This document shows, in pieces, positions 1 through 11,596 of a stretch of DNA of 64,000 nt. The DNA lies in NCBI GenBank assembly GCA_025667525.1, contig CM046875.1, positions 119,836,340-119,900,339 on the forward strand, in the 5' to 3' direction. The position numbers and the translations under genes are program-made. Below the pieces are notes generated by a model, which saw only the letters and a list, made by a program, of their open reading frames with translations, searched no databases and was not told the DNA's origin. The DNA is from Glebionis coronaria (Eukaryota > Streptophyta > Magnoliopsida > Asterales > Asteraceae). The first letter of the stretch is position 1. Each line of letters opens with the position of its first letter.

Positions 1-1
1 G

Positions 2-1222
2 AGGCCCCAATCCAAGCCTAAAGGGAAGTTTACCCATTCTGGGGATTCGTTTAATTCTCAACACATGAATTCTTCCTTTGTTAACATAGTCAAAAAGGAC
101 ATTCCCCCTAATCGGTTTGATAGTCTTGGTGCTAGGGATTTAGTCATCGATGATGATTGTGGTAATGTTATCGATTTCTCATCTATGGTATTTGGTAAAG
201 TTAAAGATTTTAGTTCTATTAGCAATTTGAAGATGACGCTGTCCAAGGAGGGTTTTGGGGAAATTGATTTATCGTACTTGGGAGGTTTGTGGGTATCGAT
301 TGATTTATGTGATGCCATAGCTCATAAGGATTTTTTACATCACACGGGAGTGAGATCCTGGTTTACAGAATTAAAGGGGGCTTATGCGGATTTTGTTAGT
401 CATGAACGTATTGTTTAGGTGGATATTGAAGGGGTTCCTTTACATGCATGGTATCATAATACATTTTCCAGGATCGGAAAAAAATGGGGGGAGGTAATGG
501 ATATTGAGGAATCTGTGGGATCGATTTTCTCTCGTAAACGTCTATGTATCATGACTAGTTTGCCTCACAATATCCTTGAATCATTTAGGATCAGTTTCAA
601 AGGTAAAAGTTATTGTGTTCGCGCTAAGGAGTTGTTCACATGGTCTCCAAATTTTCCTGTTAATAAAGAATCAGATTATTATTCTGATGAGGAGTTACAA
701 CAAGGGGCTTTTAATGTAGAACCTCAACATGGTTTCGTTACGTCAGAGAATGATAGTGATGTCGACGAAGTGGCTGAAACTCCTTCGGCTAATTACGTTG
801 ACAAAGTTTCTGCTCAGGAAGTGGAAGATGTTCAGGATGCTGGTTCTAATGAGTCGGAGCATGTATTACCCTCAGAAGACCCGTTTGGATTGTATGATCT
901 TCTTAACAAACCTCCAGTGCACCAGGATTCTGGTTCATCTTTGTCTCACCCACCAGGTTTTACTCCAGTCCAGGAGTGTTCAAAGCAGTCGGATGAACCA
1001 AGGGATGAGACTCCTAAGGTTGTCGGTTCGTTTGTAGAAGGTTCCTCTTGCAACGTGTCTTCTAATATTCCATCTCGTAAAATTTATAAAGGAGGTTCAA
1101 TGCTAGATGTTTTAGATGATATTATCAAGGTTGGACACTCTATGGGTTTTGAGATGGAGGGGTGTACGAAAGACATTGAGCGTATTATTAATTTACAAGG
1201 AGTTGGAGTAGTAGATAAATGA
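2..1222 (+). pseudogene. LINE ORF1 (DUF4283-like nucleic-acid-binding protein), one internal stop
   Basis: The frame is open from the window edge and runs to the TGA at 1220-1222, broken once by TAG at 416-418. The segment just after that stop (GVPLHAW, then FSRIGKKWGEV) is the signature of the DUF4283-type domain in plant LINE ORF1 proteins, which bind the element RNA. The C-terminal third is acidic and low in complexity (many Ser, Glu, Asp), as expected for the tail of these proteins. No CCHC zinc knuckle is seen in the visible part. The true start lies upstream of the window. The last codons overlap the ORF2 start, the usual arrangement for these elements. I am confident of the family; the exact domain limits are approximate. 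Confidence 0.85.
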
Positions 1223-4200
1223 AGATCATCTCTGTTAACGGTGGCTTGTAGCCTTTGCTACTGTAAGTGGTGAAATAAAAGATTTTTAAAAAATCTTAGA
1301 AAACAGGTTTTTGAGTACCAACTTTGAAACCACTAGATACTTTAAGAGAACTTGATAAAAACTTGATAAAGATTAAGATACGTGTTAAACCTCCACTTTC
1401 ACTTTAGTTAAACACGGATTTCAATTTTTTTGGAAAGCTTTTATCAGGAATTTGCTAAAAGAAACACACATTTTTCTGAAAATAACTCAAAGAGATTAAC
1501 ACTTTCTTCCTAAAAACTCTGACTAACCTTTCAAAATAAAACTATCACTTACACTAAAACAGTAACATGGAACTCAATATCATAAAAACTGCATATTTTC
1601 ATTTTCATTAATAATATAAAGTTTTTACAAAAATTGGAACAAAGGCAAACCACAGGTTGGTTGCTCTTTATATAATGCTGGAAAGAAGATTCTAGGTCTA
1701 AGACAAAAGTGTAAACCCTAATCCTTAAAATTCCGAATAAGCCCTTGAATTTGAATTCTTCAAATTGGTCAAAATGGTCCATGTGCTTGATGTTGATGCC
1801 ACAGCTGTTAAGAATCAATCTCACACGTTCATTTAATCTTTGGGAGGAAGGAATTCTTGTGGGACGTTAGATTTCTGCTGAGATGCTAAATTCACCCAAT
1901 TTGGTGAAGCAGGGGACATGGGGGGGACCACAAGGAGGTCACGGGGTGCAGTTTTGAAAAGTGGGTTAGGATTAGAGGGTGATGAATCACTAATCTGGCA
2001 ATTATTAGCTCAAAACCCTTTGGTTAAGACAGGTAATTAGGTTAGGGTTCGTAGAGATTAGGGGTGGGTGAACAGTGAGTTTAATCTGGATAAAGGGGGA
2101 TTAGTTTTAAATTGGGTGTTTACCTCCCAAAATAAACTGATTAATTTAAATCAGTTTAAAAAAGGAAGTGGGAAGTGACGTGGGTAGTGGGAGGGATTTG
2201 ATTGGCTGAGGGTTTAAGGAAGGTGACGTGGCGAAGGGTGAGTGGTGAGTGGGGTTAAGGATGTCGGGGTGTTAGGGGTGTTAATGAGGGTGTGGTTAAA
2301 ATGTTTGGCAGTTTGGCAAAGTTAGTCCCCCAGGTTAACTCCTTCCTTTAACAGCTTTTCAAAGTTAATCCTTCATCTTTTACACCATTAGTCCTCTAGG
2401 ATTTGCAAACTTAGTCCTTGTGTTAACAATTGACATTAAACTTGTAACTTAATCCATTCCAAGGGCTTTTCTTGCATATTTATGAAACTTTAGGGACCCC
2501 ATACTCATATAAATGGATAATTGAGGGGTATAAAGTGTCATTCTTCCAAAGTTGAGGGACCAAACTTGTACAATCTTCAAACTTCAAGGGCATTTTTGCA
2601 AAATTCATACTTGGGGCTTGGTTCTTTGTGCGGCTTCGTTTCCCGTGTTCGTTTTTGCTTGATTCCTTTGATCTTTTGGCGAATTCACGATATCCATACC
2701 TAAAATACACAATGAACAAACATAGGCACATATATGGGTATTTTGACGATATTTTAAGCGTTTTAAGCCCAATTTGGACGATGAGACTATGTATAAATAC
2801 AGTCTCATCATTAACGTGCAAGGTCTTGGCCACAAGACCAAAAAAGAGTGGATTAACGAGCTTAATGTAAAACACAGGACTAATTTTATAGCTGTACAGG
2901 AGACTAAGATGGACAGTATTTCCATCTCGGATGTGAAATTCATGTGGGGCAATTCTAATTTTCAGTTCACTACGAGTGATTCCTTAGGCAACTCGGGTGG
3001 CATTATGTGTGTTTGGGAACAGTCTGTCTTTAAGAAAGAGGAGGTCATTGTGTCAGATAATTTTATTGCTTTATAGGTACTTGGTTACCTACGAGTACTA
3101 AGCTTCTTATCGTTGTCATATATGCTCCTCAGTCTTATGCTCTTAAACGAATGCTGTAGGGTTATGTTTCTATGCTGATTAATCGATGGGAAGGTGAAAC
3201 CATTGTTATGGGAGATTTTAATTCGGTTAGAAATAAAGAAGAACGTTTTGGTTCTTCCTTTAATTCGTTATGTGCTCGTAATTTCAATAACTTCATTGCA
3301 TCTTCGAGTCTTATTGAGGTTAAAATGGACGGGTACTCTTTTACTTGGATTCATCCGTCTGCCTCGAAAATGAGTAAGTTGGATCGGTTCTTAATTTCTA
3401 ATGGTTTGTTTTCGTTGTTTCCCTCTATTGCAGCAACCTGTTTGGATCGTCATTTATCAGACCATAGACCTATTTTTCTCAATGTAATTCCGACTGATTT
3501 TGGCCCGACCCCGTTTCGTATATTCCATTCTTGGTTCGCTTATGAGGGTTTCGATGCTATGGTTCGTAAGGCGTGGAGATCTAGTTATTTTGAGGATCAT
3601 TCCAATCTTATCAGGTTTAGAAAGAAACTTCAAGCTCTCAAAAAGTTTATCAGGGTGTAGATTCTTAATTATAACTCTGCCAAGAAGACGGAGAAAATTT
3701 CATTAATGTCTCAACTTACAGACATTGATAAGATAATTGACAGCGGGGGTCGAACTGGTGATCTTCTCTTGAATCGTTTAGAGATCCCCCAGTCTCTTTT
3801 CATGATCAATCAGTCTGAAGCTAAGGATGTAGCCCAAAAGGCCAAAATAAAATGGGCCATTGACGGGGATGAGAATACGAAATACTTTCATGGAGTTCTT
3901 AATAAAAAAAGGGTCCAGCTTGCTATTAGGGGTATTTTTTCCAATGGAGTCTGGCTGTCCGATCCTACTCTGATCAAACAGTCTTTCTTTCACCACTTTG
4001 CATCCCGTTTTAAACAACCAGATGATACGAGATTCAAAATCAAAGGTCCTTTTCCTAATCGACTTAATCATGAACAAGTTTCAGATCTGGAAAGGGTCAT
4101 ATCAGTTGAAGAGATTAAAGTCGCGGTCTGGGATTGTGGTATCAACAAGTCCCCCGGTCCGGACGGTTTTTCCTTCGAGTTTTTCAGACACTTTTGGGAC

Positions 4201-6426
4201 CTTATCGGTGATGATCTTTGTGCTGCAGTGCTGGAGTATTTCGATAAAGGTAAATTTCCAAGGGGATGCAATTCCTCTTTCATTGCTTTAATCCCTAAAA
4301 TGGTGGATGCAAAACTTGTTTCGGATTTTAGACCTATCAGCCTTATAGGCAATGTGTATAAAATCATCACTAAGATCCTTGCTAATCGTCTTGCTCTGGT
4401 CATTTCGGACTTGATTTCTAATACCCAATCGGCGTTTATCAAGAATAGACAGATTCTTGGTGGTCCTTTCATATTGAATGAAGTCATTGCTTGGTGTAAA
4501 CGTAGGAAAAGTCAAGCTTTAGTTTTCAAGGTCGATTTTGCTAAGGCTTACGACTCTGTTAGGTGGGATTTTTTGTTCGAGGTCCCTAAGGCTTTTGGGT
4601 TTGGTAATAAGTGGTGTAGTTGGATCCGTGGTCTCTTCTCGTCCAATATGGCATCCATCCTTATTAATGGTAGTCCCACTTCTGAGTTTCCTATTTGTTG
4701 TGGCCTTAAACAAGGAGATCCCCTTGCTCCTTTTTTGTTTCTGCTGGTCATGGAATCTCTTCACGTTTCAGTCACTAGAGCGGTTAATGATGGTCTGTTT
4801 ATAGGGCTTCATCTCAATGACCAATTAACGTTATCACACCTATTTTATGCCGACGACGCTGTCTTTATTGGAGAATGGTCTAATTCCAACTTATCCAATT
4901 TGATAAAAATTATCCATTGCTTTAGGCTTGCGTCGGGTCTTAAGATCAATATTCTTAAGAGTCAGTTGATGGGTATTGGTGTTCTTGTGGATTATGTTCA
5001 TCAAGGCGCTGCTGCTATTGGCTGCTCCACTTTACAACCCCCTTTCAAATATCTAGGAGTTGTAATTGGTGATCTTATTCATAGAAAGTCAGCTTGGTTG
5101 GATATTATTCATAAGGTGCATTCCCGTTTATCTATATGGAAAGTCAAGACGTTGTCGATAGGGGGTAGATTGACTCTTTTAAAATCAGTTTTAGGAGCAG
5201 TGCCTTTGTATACTATGTCCTTATACAAAGTGCCGTTGGGTGTTCTCCAAGTTTTGGAAAGAATTCGCAATAAATTCTTCACTGGAGCTGACCCTTTGGA
5301 CAATAAGATGACTTGGGTTGCTTGGGAGCAGGTTTTGGCAGAAAAGATTCGAGGTGGTATTGGCGTGTCTAGCTATTTTGCTCTCAACTGTGCGCTACTG
5401 TTAAAGTGGATTTGGCGTTTTATTACTAAAGATGATTCCCTTTGGTTTAAAGTTATCTGTGCTCTATATGGCCCTTTGATTGATAATCACAACAGTAAGA
5501 TTTCTTCGTGTTGGAGTTTTATTATTCGAGAGGTATCTGCGCTTGAGAAAAAAGGTTTTCGGTTTTTTGATCATTGTAAAATTCGGGTGGGCGATGGTAC
5601 CCATACCAAATTTTGGCTGGACCCTTGGCTTTCGGATTCGGTTCTTAGGGATCGTTATCCTCGGCTTTATGCCATGGAAATGTTGAAGGAAGTGTCGGTT
5701 GCAGATAAGTTGGGGGCAAGCTCGATGGCTGTTTCTTTTCGGAGATCGATCAGGGGTGGGGTTGAGCACCATCAATGGCTGGATCTTGTTTCTGCAATTG
5801 ATCAGGTTAGTTTGTCTCCTTCCTCAGATAGATGGCGTTGTGATCTCAATGGTGAAGGTACGTTTCTTGTAAAAGACATTCGTTTGGCTATTGATAAGGT
5901 TTATCTCCCTGCTTCGACCGTGCCGACTAGATGGGTTAATAATGTTCCTAAAAAAGTTAATGTGTTTGTTTGGCGCGCACGTTTGGATCGTATTCCTACT
6001 CGGATAAATCTTAAGCAACGTGGCATTCAGGTTGTTTCTATTGTTTGTCCTGTTTGCAATGTCGCGCAGGAAGATTCGCATCATTTATTGTTCGGGTGTT
6101 CGTTGGCTCGTGAGGTTTCAATTAAGATTTGCAATTGGTGGGATCTCGTTTGGCCTGATGCCTTGTCTTTTGATGATTGGTCTCATTGGTTTAGTTCAGT
6201 TCGGCTTCCTTCAAAGGTTAAACTCATGCTCGAGGGGGTGTTTTATATTGCGTGGTGGTATTTTTGGCTCTTCAGGAATAAGGTTTTGTTCGATGAAGTT
6301 CCTCCAAGTAGGGCTAAGGCTTTCGATGATATAGTGTCTTTTTCTTTTAATTGGTGTGTGAATCGTTGTTCCAAAGCGATTTCTCATATGTATTGGTTAA
6401 AAAACCCCTATTTAATTTCGTTGTAA
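1219..6426 (+). pseudogene. LINE ORF2: AP-type endonuclease and reverse transcriptase, disrupted
   Basis: Order: an exonuclease-endonuclease-phosphatase (EEP) endonuclease, split between 1219-1240 and 2811-3650; reverse transcriptase (about 4090-5300); and a C-terminal zf-RVT finger (about 5930-6130). Endonuclease residues are visible: the QETK glutamate near 2897, GDFN near 3210 and SDHRP near 3458. RT blocks include DFAKAYDS near 4540, LKQGDPLAP near 4707 and the catalytic FYADD near 4841. The finger shows CPVC...HH...C near 6050. Together these would nick target DNA and prime cDNA synthesis from the element RNA. Lesions: an insertion at 1241-2810, a frameshift near 3074, TAG near 3158 and TAG at 3658-3660. 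From 3706 to 6426 the frame is open for 906 codons. No RNase H follows the RT. Confidence 0.92.
1241..2810. mobile_element. 1570-bp insertion inside the LINE endonuclease, class uncertain
   Basis: The LINE reading frame stops matching at 1241 and resumes at 2811. TTAACG occurs on both sides (1235-1240 and 2811-2816) and fits a target-site duplication; counting it once rejoins the endonuclease N-terminus in frame. The insert has no credible coding region. Its right end is a perfect 9-bp inverted repeat, GATGAGACT/AGTCTCATC, around a 12-nt loop (2780-2809). The right terminus reads CA and the left reads TG one base in, which would suit a solo LTR. However, the 6-bp duplication and the one-base offset do not fit the usual 5-bp rule. 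A non-autonomous DNA element is the alternative. Confidence 0.6.
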
Positions 6427-6477
6427 TTCTCTAGCGCCTTGCTAGTTTTTTCAATAAAATTGCCGTTCAAAAAAATA

Positions 6478-7216
6478 ACAAAAATAAAAATAAAACCAAA
6501 TCACAAAAACAAACAAAATGCAGTTACTTACTTTTATAATTGCCGTGTGGTCTTATAGAAATTTCATCTGGTTCATTATATATACTTTACTAAAAAGAAT
6601 GGACATAGATAGATATTTCTTAGCTACACAGATGTTTCCTTTAGCACAATATATATACGTGGATAGACATATGACGTTAAGTAAGAATCTAAAATGCAAA
6701 GCTATCAGAGATTCAGAGCCCATTGATAATTGATGTGTTATGCATAACCCAATCCATTATTGATAAACAGTGTCTTTCGACATCATCATCAATACACCCG
6801 TTATGTCGATCAATGTGGGTCAAATAACGTGTAGCCAAATAAAATCTCACGCGTTACGAACTTTTTATCTTTCTAGATGCCAATAAATGTAGCACGTTAC
6901 ATGTAGCACCTTGGTGTGAGTTCATGCGCGTTAACCAGAAAAACATCTATGTATACTAATCAGTCAACGTATGCACATAAAATTAAAATAACTACATATC
7001 CCACTCGTAAATAGAGGTGTTCTTTGAAACATATTTTGAAAGAAATAAAAGAGTGGTAAAAGTTTGATAATTGAATGTGTGAGTAAAAATAATAATTATG
7101 TTAAAAAAAAGTAAAAATAATAAATTGTAGTACGAATTTATAGAAAAAGTTTTAGACTCATTTTTTTCCTTTTAATTATTGAATCGTTTCAATGGCGGGG
7201 AAACAATATCAAAGGC
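6478..7216. other. AT-rich intergenic DNA, no gene seen
   Basis: No credible coding sequence, RNA gene or complete element is visible between the LINE tail and the duplicated block that follows. The short open frame near 6518-6733 has no recognisable motif and looks like chance. Confidence 0.6.
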
Positions 7217-7393
7217 AACGTTTTTTAATGAACAACTATTTTTATTTATGAACATTGATAAAATTTGTTATATAACATTTATTCATTTTCAATTTTTAGA
7301 TAATTGATGAAGATTGTGATTTTTTATCGAAAACTGATAACATCATAAGAAATAACTGATGAACATTTAGATTTTTAATTTTTTACACAGCTG
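7217..7393 (+). repeat. Direct duplication, copy 1 (about 180 bp)
   Basis: This block and 8057-8244 share an almost collinear sequence starting CAACGTTTTTTAATGAAC and ending in a run of TTTTTA followed by ACA-C-TGATAAA. They differ by a few substitutions and small indels. The two copies flank the Stowaway MITE at 7500-7794, about 840 bp apart. Confidence 0.8.
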
Positions 7394-7499
7394 ATAAATA
7401 ACTCGCGCGTGTGTTATTCACCCACCGAGCAAAGTCACAACCATTCCATCTAGCCTAAGCACTTGTGCATTTTCGATTGGGTATAGTTTTTATGAGTTA

Positions 7500-7794
7500 C
7501 TCTCTCCGTCCCATATTAAGTGTCCAATATGAAATCTTTGATTGTCTCATATTAAGTGTCTACTATGAAATTTTTGATTGTTCCATATTAAATGTTCAAT
7601 ATAATAAATGAAGAAAACTTGATAATTGATTTTCCACTTATGCCATTTAATATGTGGCTTATATTTAATTTGTGTTTTTTTTTATATTAAATGAATGTAT
7701 AATTGTCATTTGGAAAGCTAATAATGATAGAAAGATAATATACCTAAAACATTGTGTATTAGAAATCTAGACACTTAATGTGGGACGGAGAGAA
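7500..7794. mobile_element. Stowaway-type MITE (295 bp)
   Basis: Terminal inverted repeats CTCTCTCCGTCCCATATTAA (left) and the complement of TTCTCTCCGTCCCACATTAA (right) flank an AT-rich core with no ORF. TA dinucleotides border both ends (7498-7499 and 7795-7796). This is the Tc1/mariner-derived Stowaway pattern. Confidence 0.85.
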
Positions 7795-8056
7795 TATGAT
7801 CCTATGAAAAGTGAGAGAAAAATAAAAAGTATGAAAAACAATAGGAGAGTGACAAGTGTTCTTTCCTTTTACCTTCATGTCTTTTGCTTTTTTATTTTTT
7901 AGTCCCTCTTTTTATTTGTTTTTATTATTGCTTATATTTCTTTTACTTTATCATTTTTTATACAATATTTTTTTTTCTCAAATTTAAAATGTAAGATACA
8001 TTTTTTTTATAAAAAAGTTATTATTATTTTTTATACAATTTTTTTCATTGACAAAC

Positions 8057-8244
8057 AACGTTTTTTAATGAACAACTATTTTTATTTATGAACATGATAA
8101 AAATTTGTTATATACCTAATGAACATTTATTCATTTTCAATTTTTAGACAATTGATGAAGAATGTGATTTTTTTCGAAAACTGATAACACCATAAGAAAT
8201 AATTGACAAACATTTAGATTTTTAACTTTTTACACAACTGATAA
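8057..8244 (+). repeat. Direct duplication, copy 2
   Basis: Second copy of the block at 7217-7393, slightly longer because of small insertions. It leads directly into the degenerate repeat field at 8245-9290. Confidence 0.8.
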
Positions 8245-9290
8245 ACAACATGATTATTTTTTTGGAAGATTGATAAACATCATATGAAATAACTAATGAC
8301 CAATTTTTTATTTTTCTACATAACTGGTGAACAACATGATTTTTTAAAAAAATTACTAAACTTTGATTTTTATGGATGAACAACATGTATTATTATTTCC
8401 ACTTCTAAAGTCACAACCGATGAACATTTGTTATCTAACTGATTAAAATCGTCATGTTCAAATTGATAAACATTTGATATTTTTTAATAATATATAGACA
8501 ACTGATGAACAAAGTAAGTTTTTTCAAAAACTAATAAACATTATCATTAATATTAGATTAACAGATGGACATTATTAAAAATATATTGATGAATATTTCT
8601 TTATATCTTTAACTAATGAACAACGTGAACATTATCAAAAATATCCAACGATTTAAAGAACATTATCAATAACAACGGATGAACTCTTAAACATCGTTAT
8701 CTAATTGATGAACATTTATATTTTTATTTTATATAAACAACTTATGAACAACGCGATTTTTTTTAATATTGATAAACATTACAAAAAACTGGTGAACATT
8801 ATCAGAAATAACTGATAAACATTAACTTTTTCCGAAAACTGATGAATAACGTAATTTATTTTTTCTAAAAAATATTAACAAAAATAAAATAACTTATGAA
8901 CTAATAAACAACATAAAAATTGACAAACTGGTGACCATTTTTTATTTAACTGGTAAACATTTATTTTTTAATTATTTTAAACAAATGATAAACAATGTGA
9001 TTCTTTTTTGGAAAGATAATGACTGATAAATGAATTTTTTTATAAACTCAGAAATAACTGATAAATTACTTGATTCTTTTTATTTATTATAAACAACTTT
9101 TTTGTTGATAAACAATTTTTTTATTAATGAAACACCCTTTAAATCGATGAGTTATGTTTTAATGATAAATAACGATTTTTTTTGGATGGATATTTTTTAT
9201 TAATGATAAATATATATCTTAACAACGAACAATTTTAATTTTTTTTACCGAACAACAAACATCTCACTAGTTTTATTCGTATAACATTGT
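8245..9290. repeat. Degenerate AT-rich repeat field built on ACTGATGAACAA
   Basis: About twenty imperfect occurrences of a core like ACTGATGAACAA or CTGATAAACAT, each followed by a T-rich run (often TGATTTTTTT), lie roughly 30-60 bp apart. No ORF is present. It looks like an old minisatellite, or the decayed inside of a transposon, made of diverged units. Confidence 0.55.
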
Positions 9291-9335
9291 TTAATCAATA
9301 AAAAAAATGTGTACACTCATTAACATTATTTTATA

Positions 9336-9420
9336 CTAGCAGGGTACCCACGTAATGCGGCGGCGGATACTTTATGACTATATTTTTGCGGTGAGCAAAT
9401 GTTGTTTGATTCACCGGTCT
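9336..9420 (-). mobile_element. Helitron 3' terminus (5' end not identified)
   Basis: Read on the - strand, this ends in a GC-rich segment, GCCGCCGCATTACGTGGGT, followed by ACCCTGCTAGT. A GC-rich hairpin just before CTAG, with T as the next host base, is the plant Helitron 3' signature. It closely resembles the Helitron ends at 11135 and 18480. The body should extend rightward, but I could not place its TC start. Confidence 0.55.
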
Positions 9421-10147
9421 TTTAATTGCTTCCGGCGTCTCAGAGTTGACGACGGTTAGTGATGGTGGTTGAGAGAGAGAGAAAGAGGGTTGTGTATGGG
9501 TATTTTTTCATCCGTGTTTGTAGATTTTGTGGACTTTATATACTGTATATCTTTTGTTTTCATAAAAATGTTATAAAATGGGCTTTAAAAAGGTTTAAAT
9601 GAACTGTTATATGACAAAATGTTACTAACTAAAATTCAAAACAATCCAATTTTCAGTTACAAATACAAATGTAAAGACAATTTAATTTCAAGATGTAACT
9701 TATCACTATTTGTATGTTGTAACTTATTTTTGATTAAGCAACAAAAGTGTTTTCCTTTTAAAAAAATGTTTTTGGCTTAAACTATTAAGACTTGTATAAT
9801 TAGAATAAGTTATAAACCTTTTATAAATTAGTTAGATTATTACACCTAACTTTTTAACAAGTCTATCTATTCTTAAAGGCAATTCTTAAAAGAGTTCATT
9901 ACTCAATTTTCATTTTTTAAAGAGGTTTGAAAATATTGTCTAGCTCATTTAGGTCTACGGTAATCGGGTGCATAATGCAACATTTGGCATCGTTGCCTTA
10001 TTTTTGGGGCAACTTGCCCTACTTTTTCGTCACTTGTCGCAATATTAAATTTTTTCCCCGGACAGAAATAAAAAACATGTTTTTAAAGATACTTCAAGAA
10101 ACTCAATATGTGTATGAACCCTTTTGGTCATTTTCGGGTCCTGCTAA
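9421..10147. other. AT-rich DNA, possibly the body of the Helitron ending at 9336
   Basis: No coding sequence can be supported. Part of this may be the inside of the - strand Helitron whose 3' end lies at 9336. The short open frame at 9927-10166 shows no known motif. Confidence 0.4.
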
Positions 10148-10663
10148 TGCCACTCTTGACATTTGATTAGACAGCTTTACAAGTTGGTATTTTTAATTCA
10201 TACTGTATCTATAACAACTTACAATTCTTAGTTTTTCACTCGTGGCTTTGTCTTAGTTTTTTCTTATTTAGCAATTCTACAAGTGGGAGTACAACTTATA
10301 AATATTACATATTTTTTTCATTTTCTATTATGAATATAAATTTTTTACTTTTTGTCTTTCATTCCAAATATATATATTTCGTAGGACAAGAATCTGCATA
10401 ACATATTTTAGTATATATATTTTTTTAATTATTCATTTGTAAAGTATGAAGTATATGTTCATAAGATATTATTATTCAATTTATTTTTGTAATATATTTT
10501 TCAATTATTTAACATTAAAATGTGTTTTTAAATAATCAAATTATTAAACATACATTGAAATAATAGAAAATCTATCCATCTCATGTCAATGTGATTCTAC
10601 ATACCATAACCATTTTAGGTTCTCAAACGTATTTATTATTTACCACTTCGTTCGAGTCCAGCG

Positions 10664-10888
10664 CCATGTCATCAACATAAATTTATTTGTCTTTGGTTCG
10701 TTAATAATGGTCATTATGTCAGCATATTCTTAAAAGAAGGATACCCTGTGCCCACGGTTATGACTCAAGGGTTTCATTTCAAGTCTGATTGTGCAACTCC
10801 ATGGATCACTCCCTACATGGAGCGGATAAATAATTACACTCAATTGTTAGGTCGCACTTTTTATAATTATGATGTAAATTCAGATTAA
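10664..10888 (+). pseudogene. Fragment resembling an OTU cysteine protease domain (transposon-associated)
   Basis: An open stretch of about 70 codons ends at TAA 10886-10888. It contains ICLWFVNNGHYVSIFLKEG, then PVPT, a PWITPYMERINNY segment and a basic-aromatic tail. This resembles the C-terminal half of the OTU-like domain in plant Mutator/FAR1-related transposon proteins, where the catalytic histidine sits in a VNNxHxVQV context; here that is VNNGHYV. The catalytic cysteine half is missing, and no start or splice context is visible, so it is a captured or left-over exon rather than a gene. The same fragment occurs in each array unit on the - strand. The family assignment is by motif memory only and is moderate in certainty. 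Confidence 0.45.
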
Positions 10889-11134
10889 TAAAATGTTAGT
10901 TACTTTTATTTTGTATTCAATAAAATGTTGAAATTTGTAATCTTTATATTATAATAAATATTTTATTTTATAAGTTTGGTACATATAAAGTGACTCGACC
11001 GGGTTAATTCGATAGTCGAACCAATAAATCACTTATTTGATCGAGTTAACTCAGTGATTAAACTCGTGACGATTTGAGACTCCGAAAATGATAACATTAA
11101 AATTTGTAACAATTTATAAAGCTATTATATATCA

Positions 11135-11596
11135 CTAGCATGGTACCCGCGCAATGCAGCGACAGATACCCGATAATTAATTTTTAGTGAACAAATATTA
11201 CATTTTAACTCTTCAAATATATATTCAAAGTAAAAAATTAAATCAAATTAAAATAAACTCAATATTACATTTTAACAAAAATATATTAAAATTGATCTTA
11301 AATTAAAGAGCACGAAATTTTAAAAAATATGGCGAAATTAGATTATAAAAAAGATAAAAAAATAAAAAAATATTTTAATTTAAAAATAAAAGTTTTTTAA
11401 ATAGTTTGTTACAAATGTTGTTACAAAAGTTTGTTTCAAAAAATGAATAGATGAAATTCATTTATCAAATGATCGAATGGCTCAAATCTAATATTCTTAT
11501 ATTAATTTTTGACTTGGAGTTAGGTTTGATAATTTTAGGTTCGAGATTAAGATCGGAGTTAAGTTTGAAATAAGCCTTTTTATATAACAGTATAGA
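11135..11596 (-). mobile_element. Non-autonomous Helitron (462 bp), copy in the left arm
   Basis: On the - strand it starts TCTATACTG at 11596 and ends GCGCGGGTACCATGCTAG at 11135, inserted between A and T with no target duplication. A weak GC-rich stem (TGTCGC...GCGGGT region) precedes CTAG. There is no Rep/helicase ORF. It is identical in extent to the three copies in the array. Confidence 0.75.

Larger units (their letters stand above)
1..6477 (+). mobile_element. L1-type LINE (5' end outside window), degenerate
   Basis: A non-LTR retrotransposon with the plant L1 layout: ORF1 (2-1222) followed by ORF2 (endonuclease, reverse transcriptase, terminal zinc finger; 1219-6426). The ORF1 stop and ORF2 start overlap as ATGA at 1219-1222. 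The 3' end is a short UTR closing with GCCGTTC and a degenerate A-rich tail near 6466-6477. ORF1 is open to the first base of the window, so the 5' end and the target duplication cannot be seen. The copy is dead: there is a stop in ORF1, a 1570-bp insertion in the endonuclease, one frameshift near 3074, and stops near 3158 and at 3658. The same GCCGTTC plus A-tract 3' end recurs in the second LINE relic of this window. Confidence 0.93.

Noticed and set aside
2035..2060. Telomere-like GGTTAGGGTTCG
   Set aside because: A single short match without tandem TTTAGGG units; not interstitial telomeric DNA.
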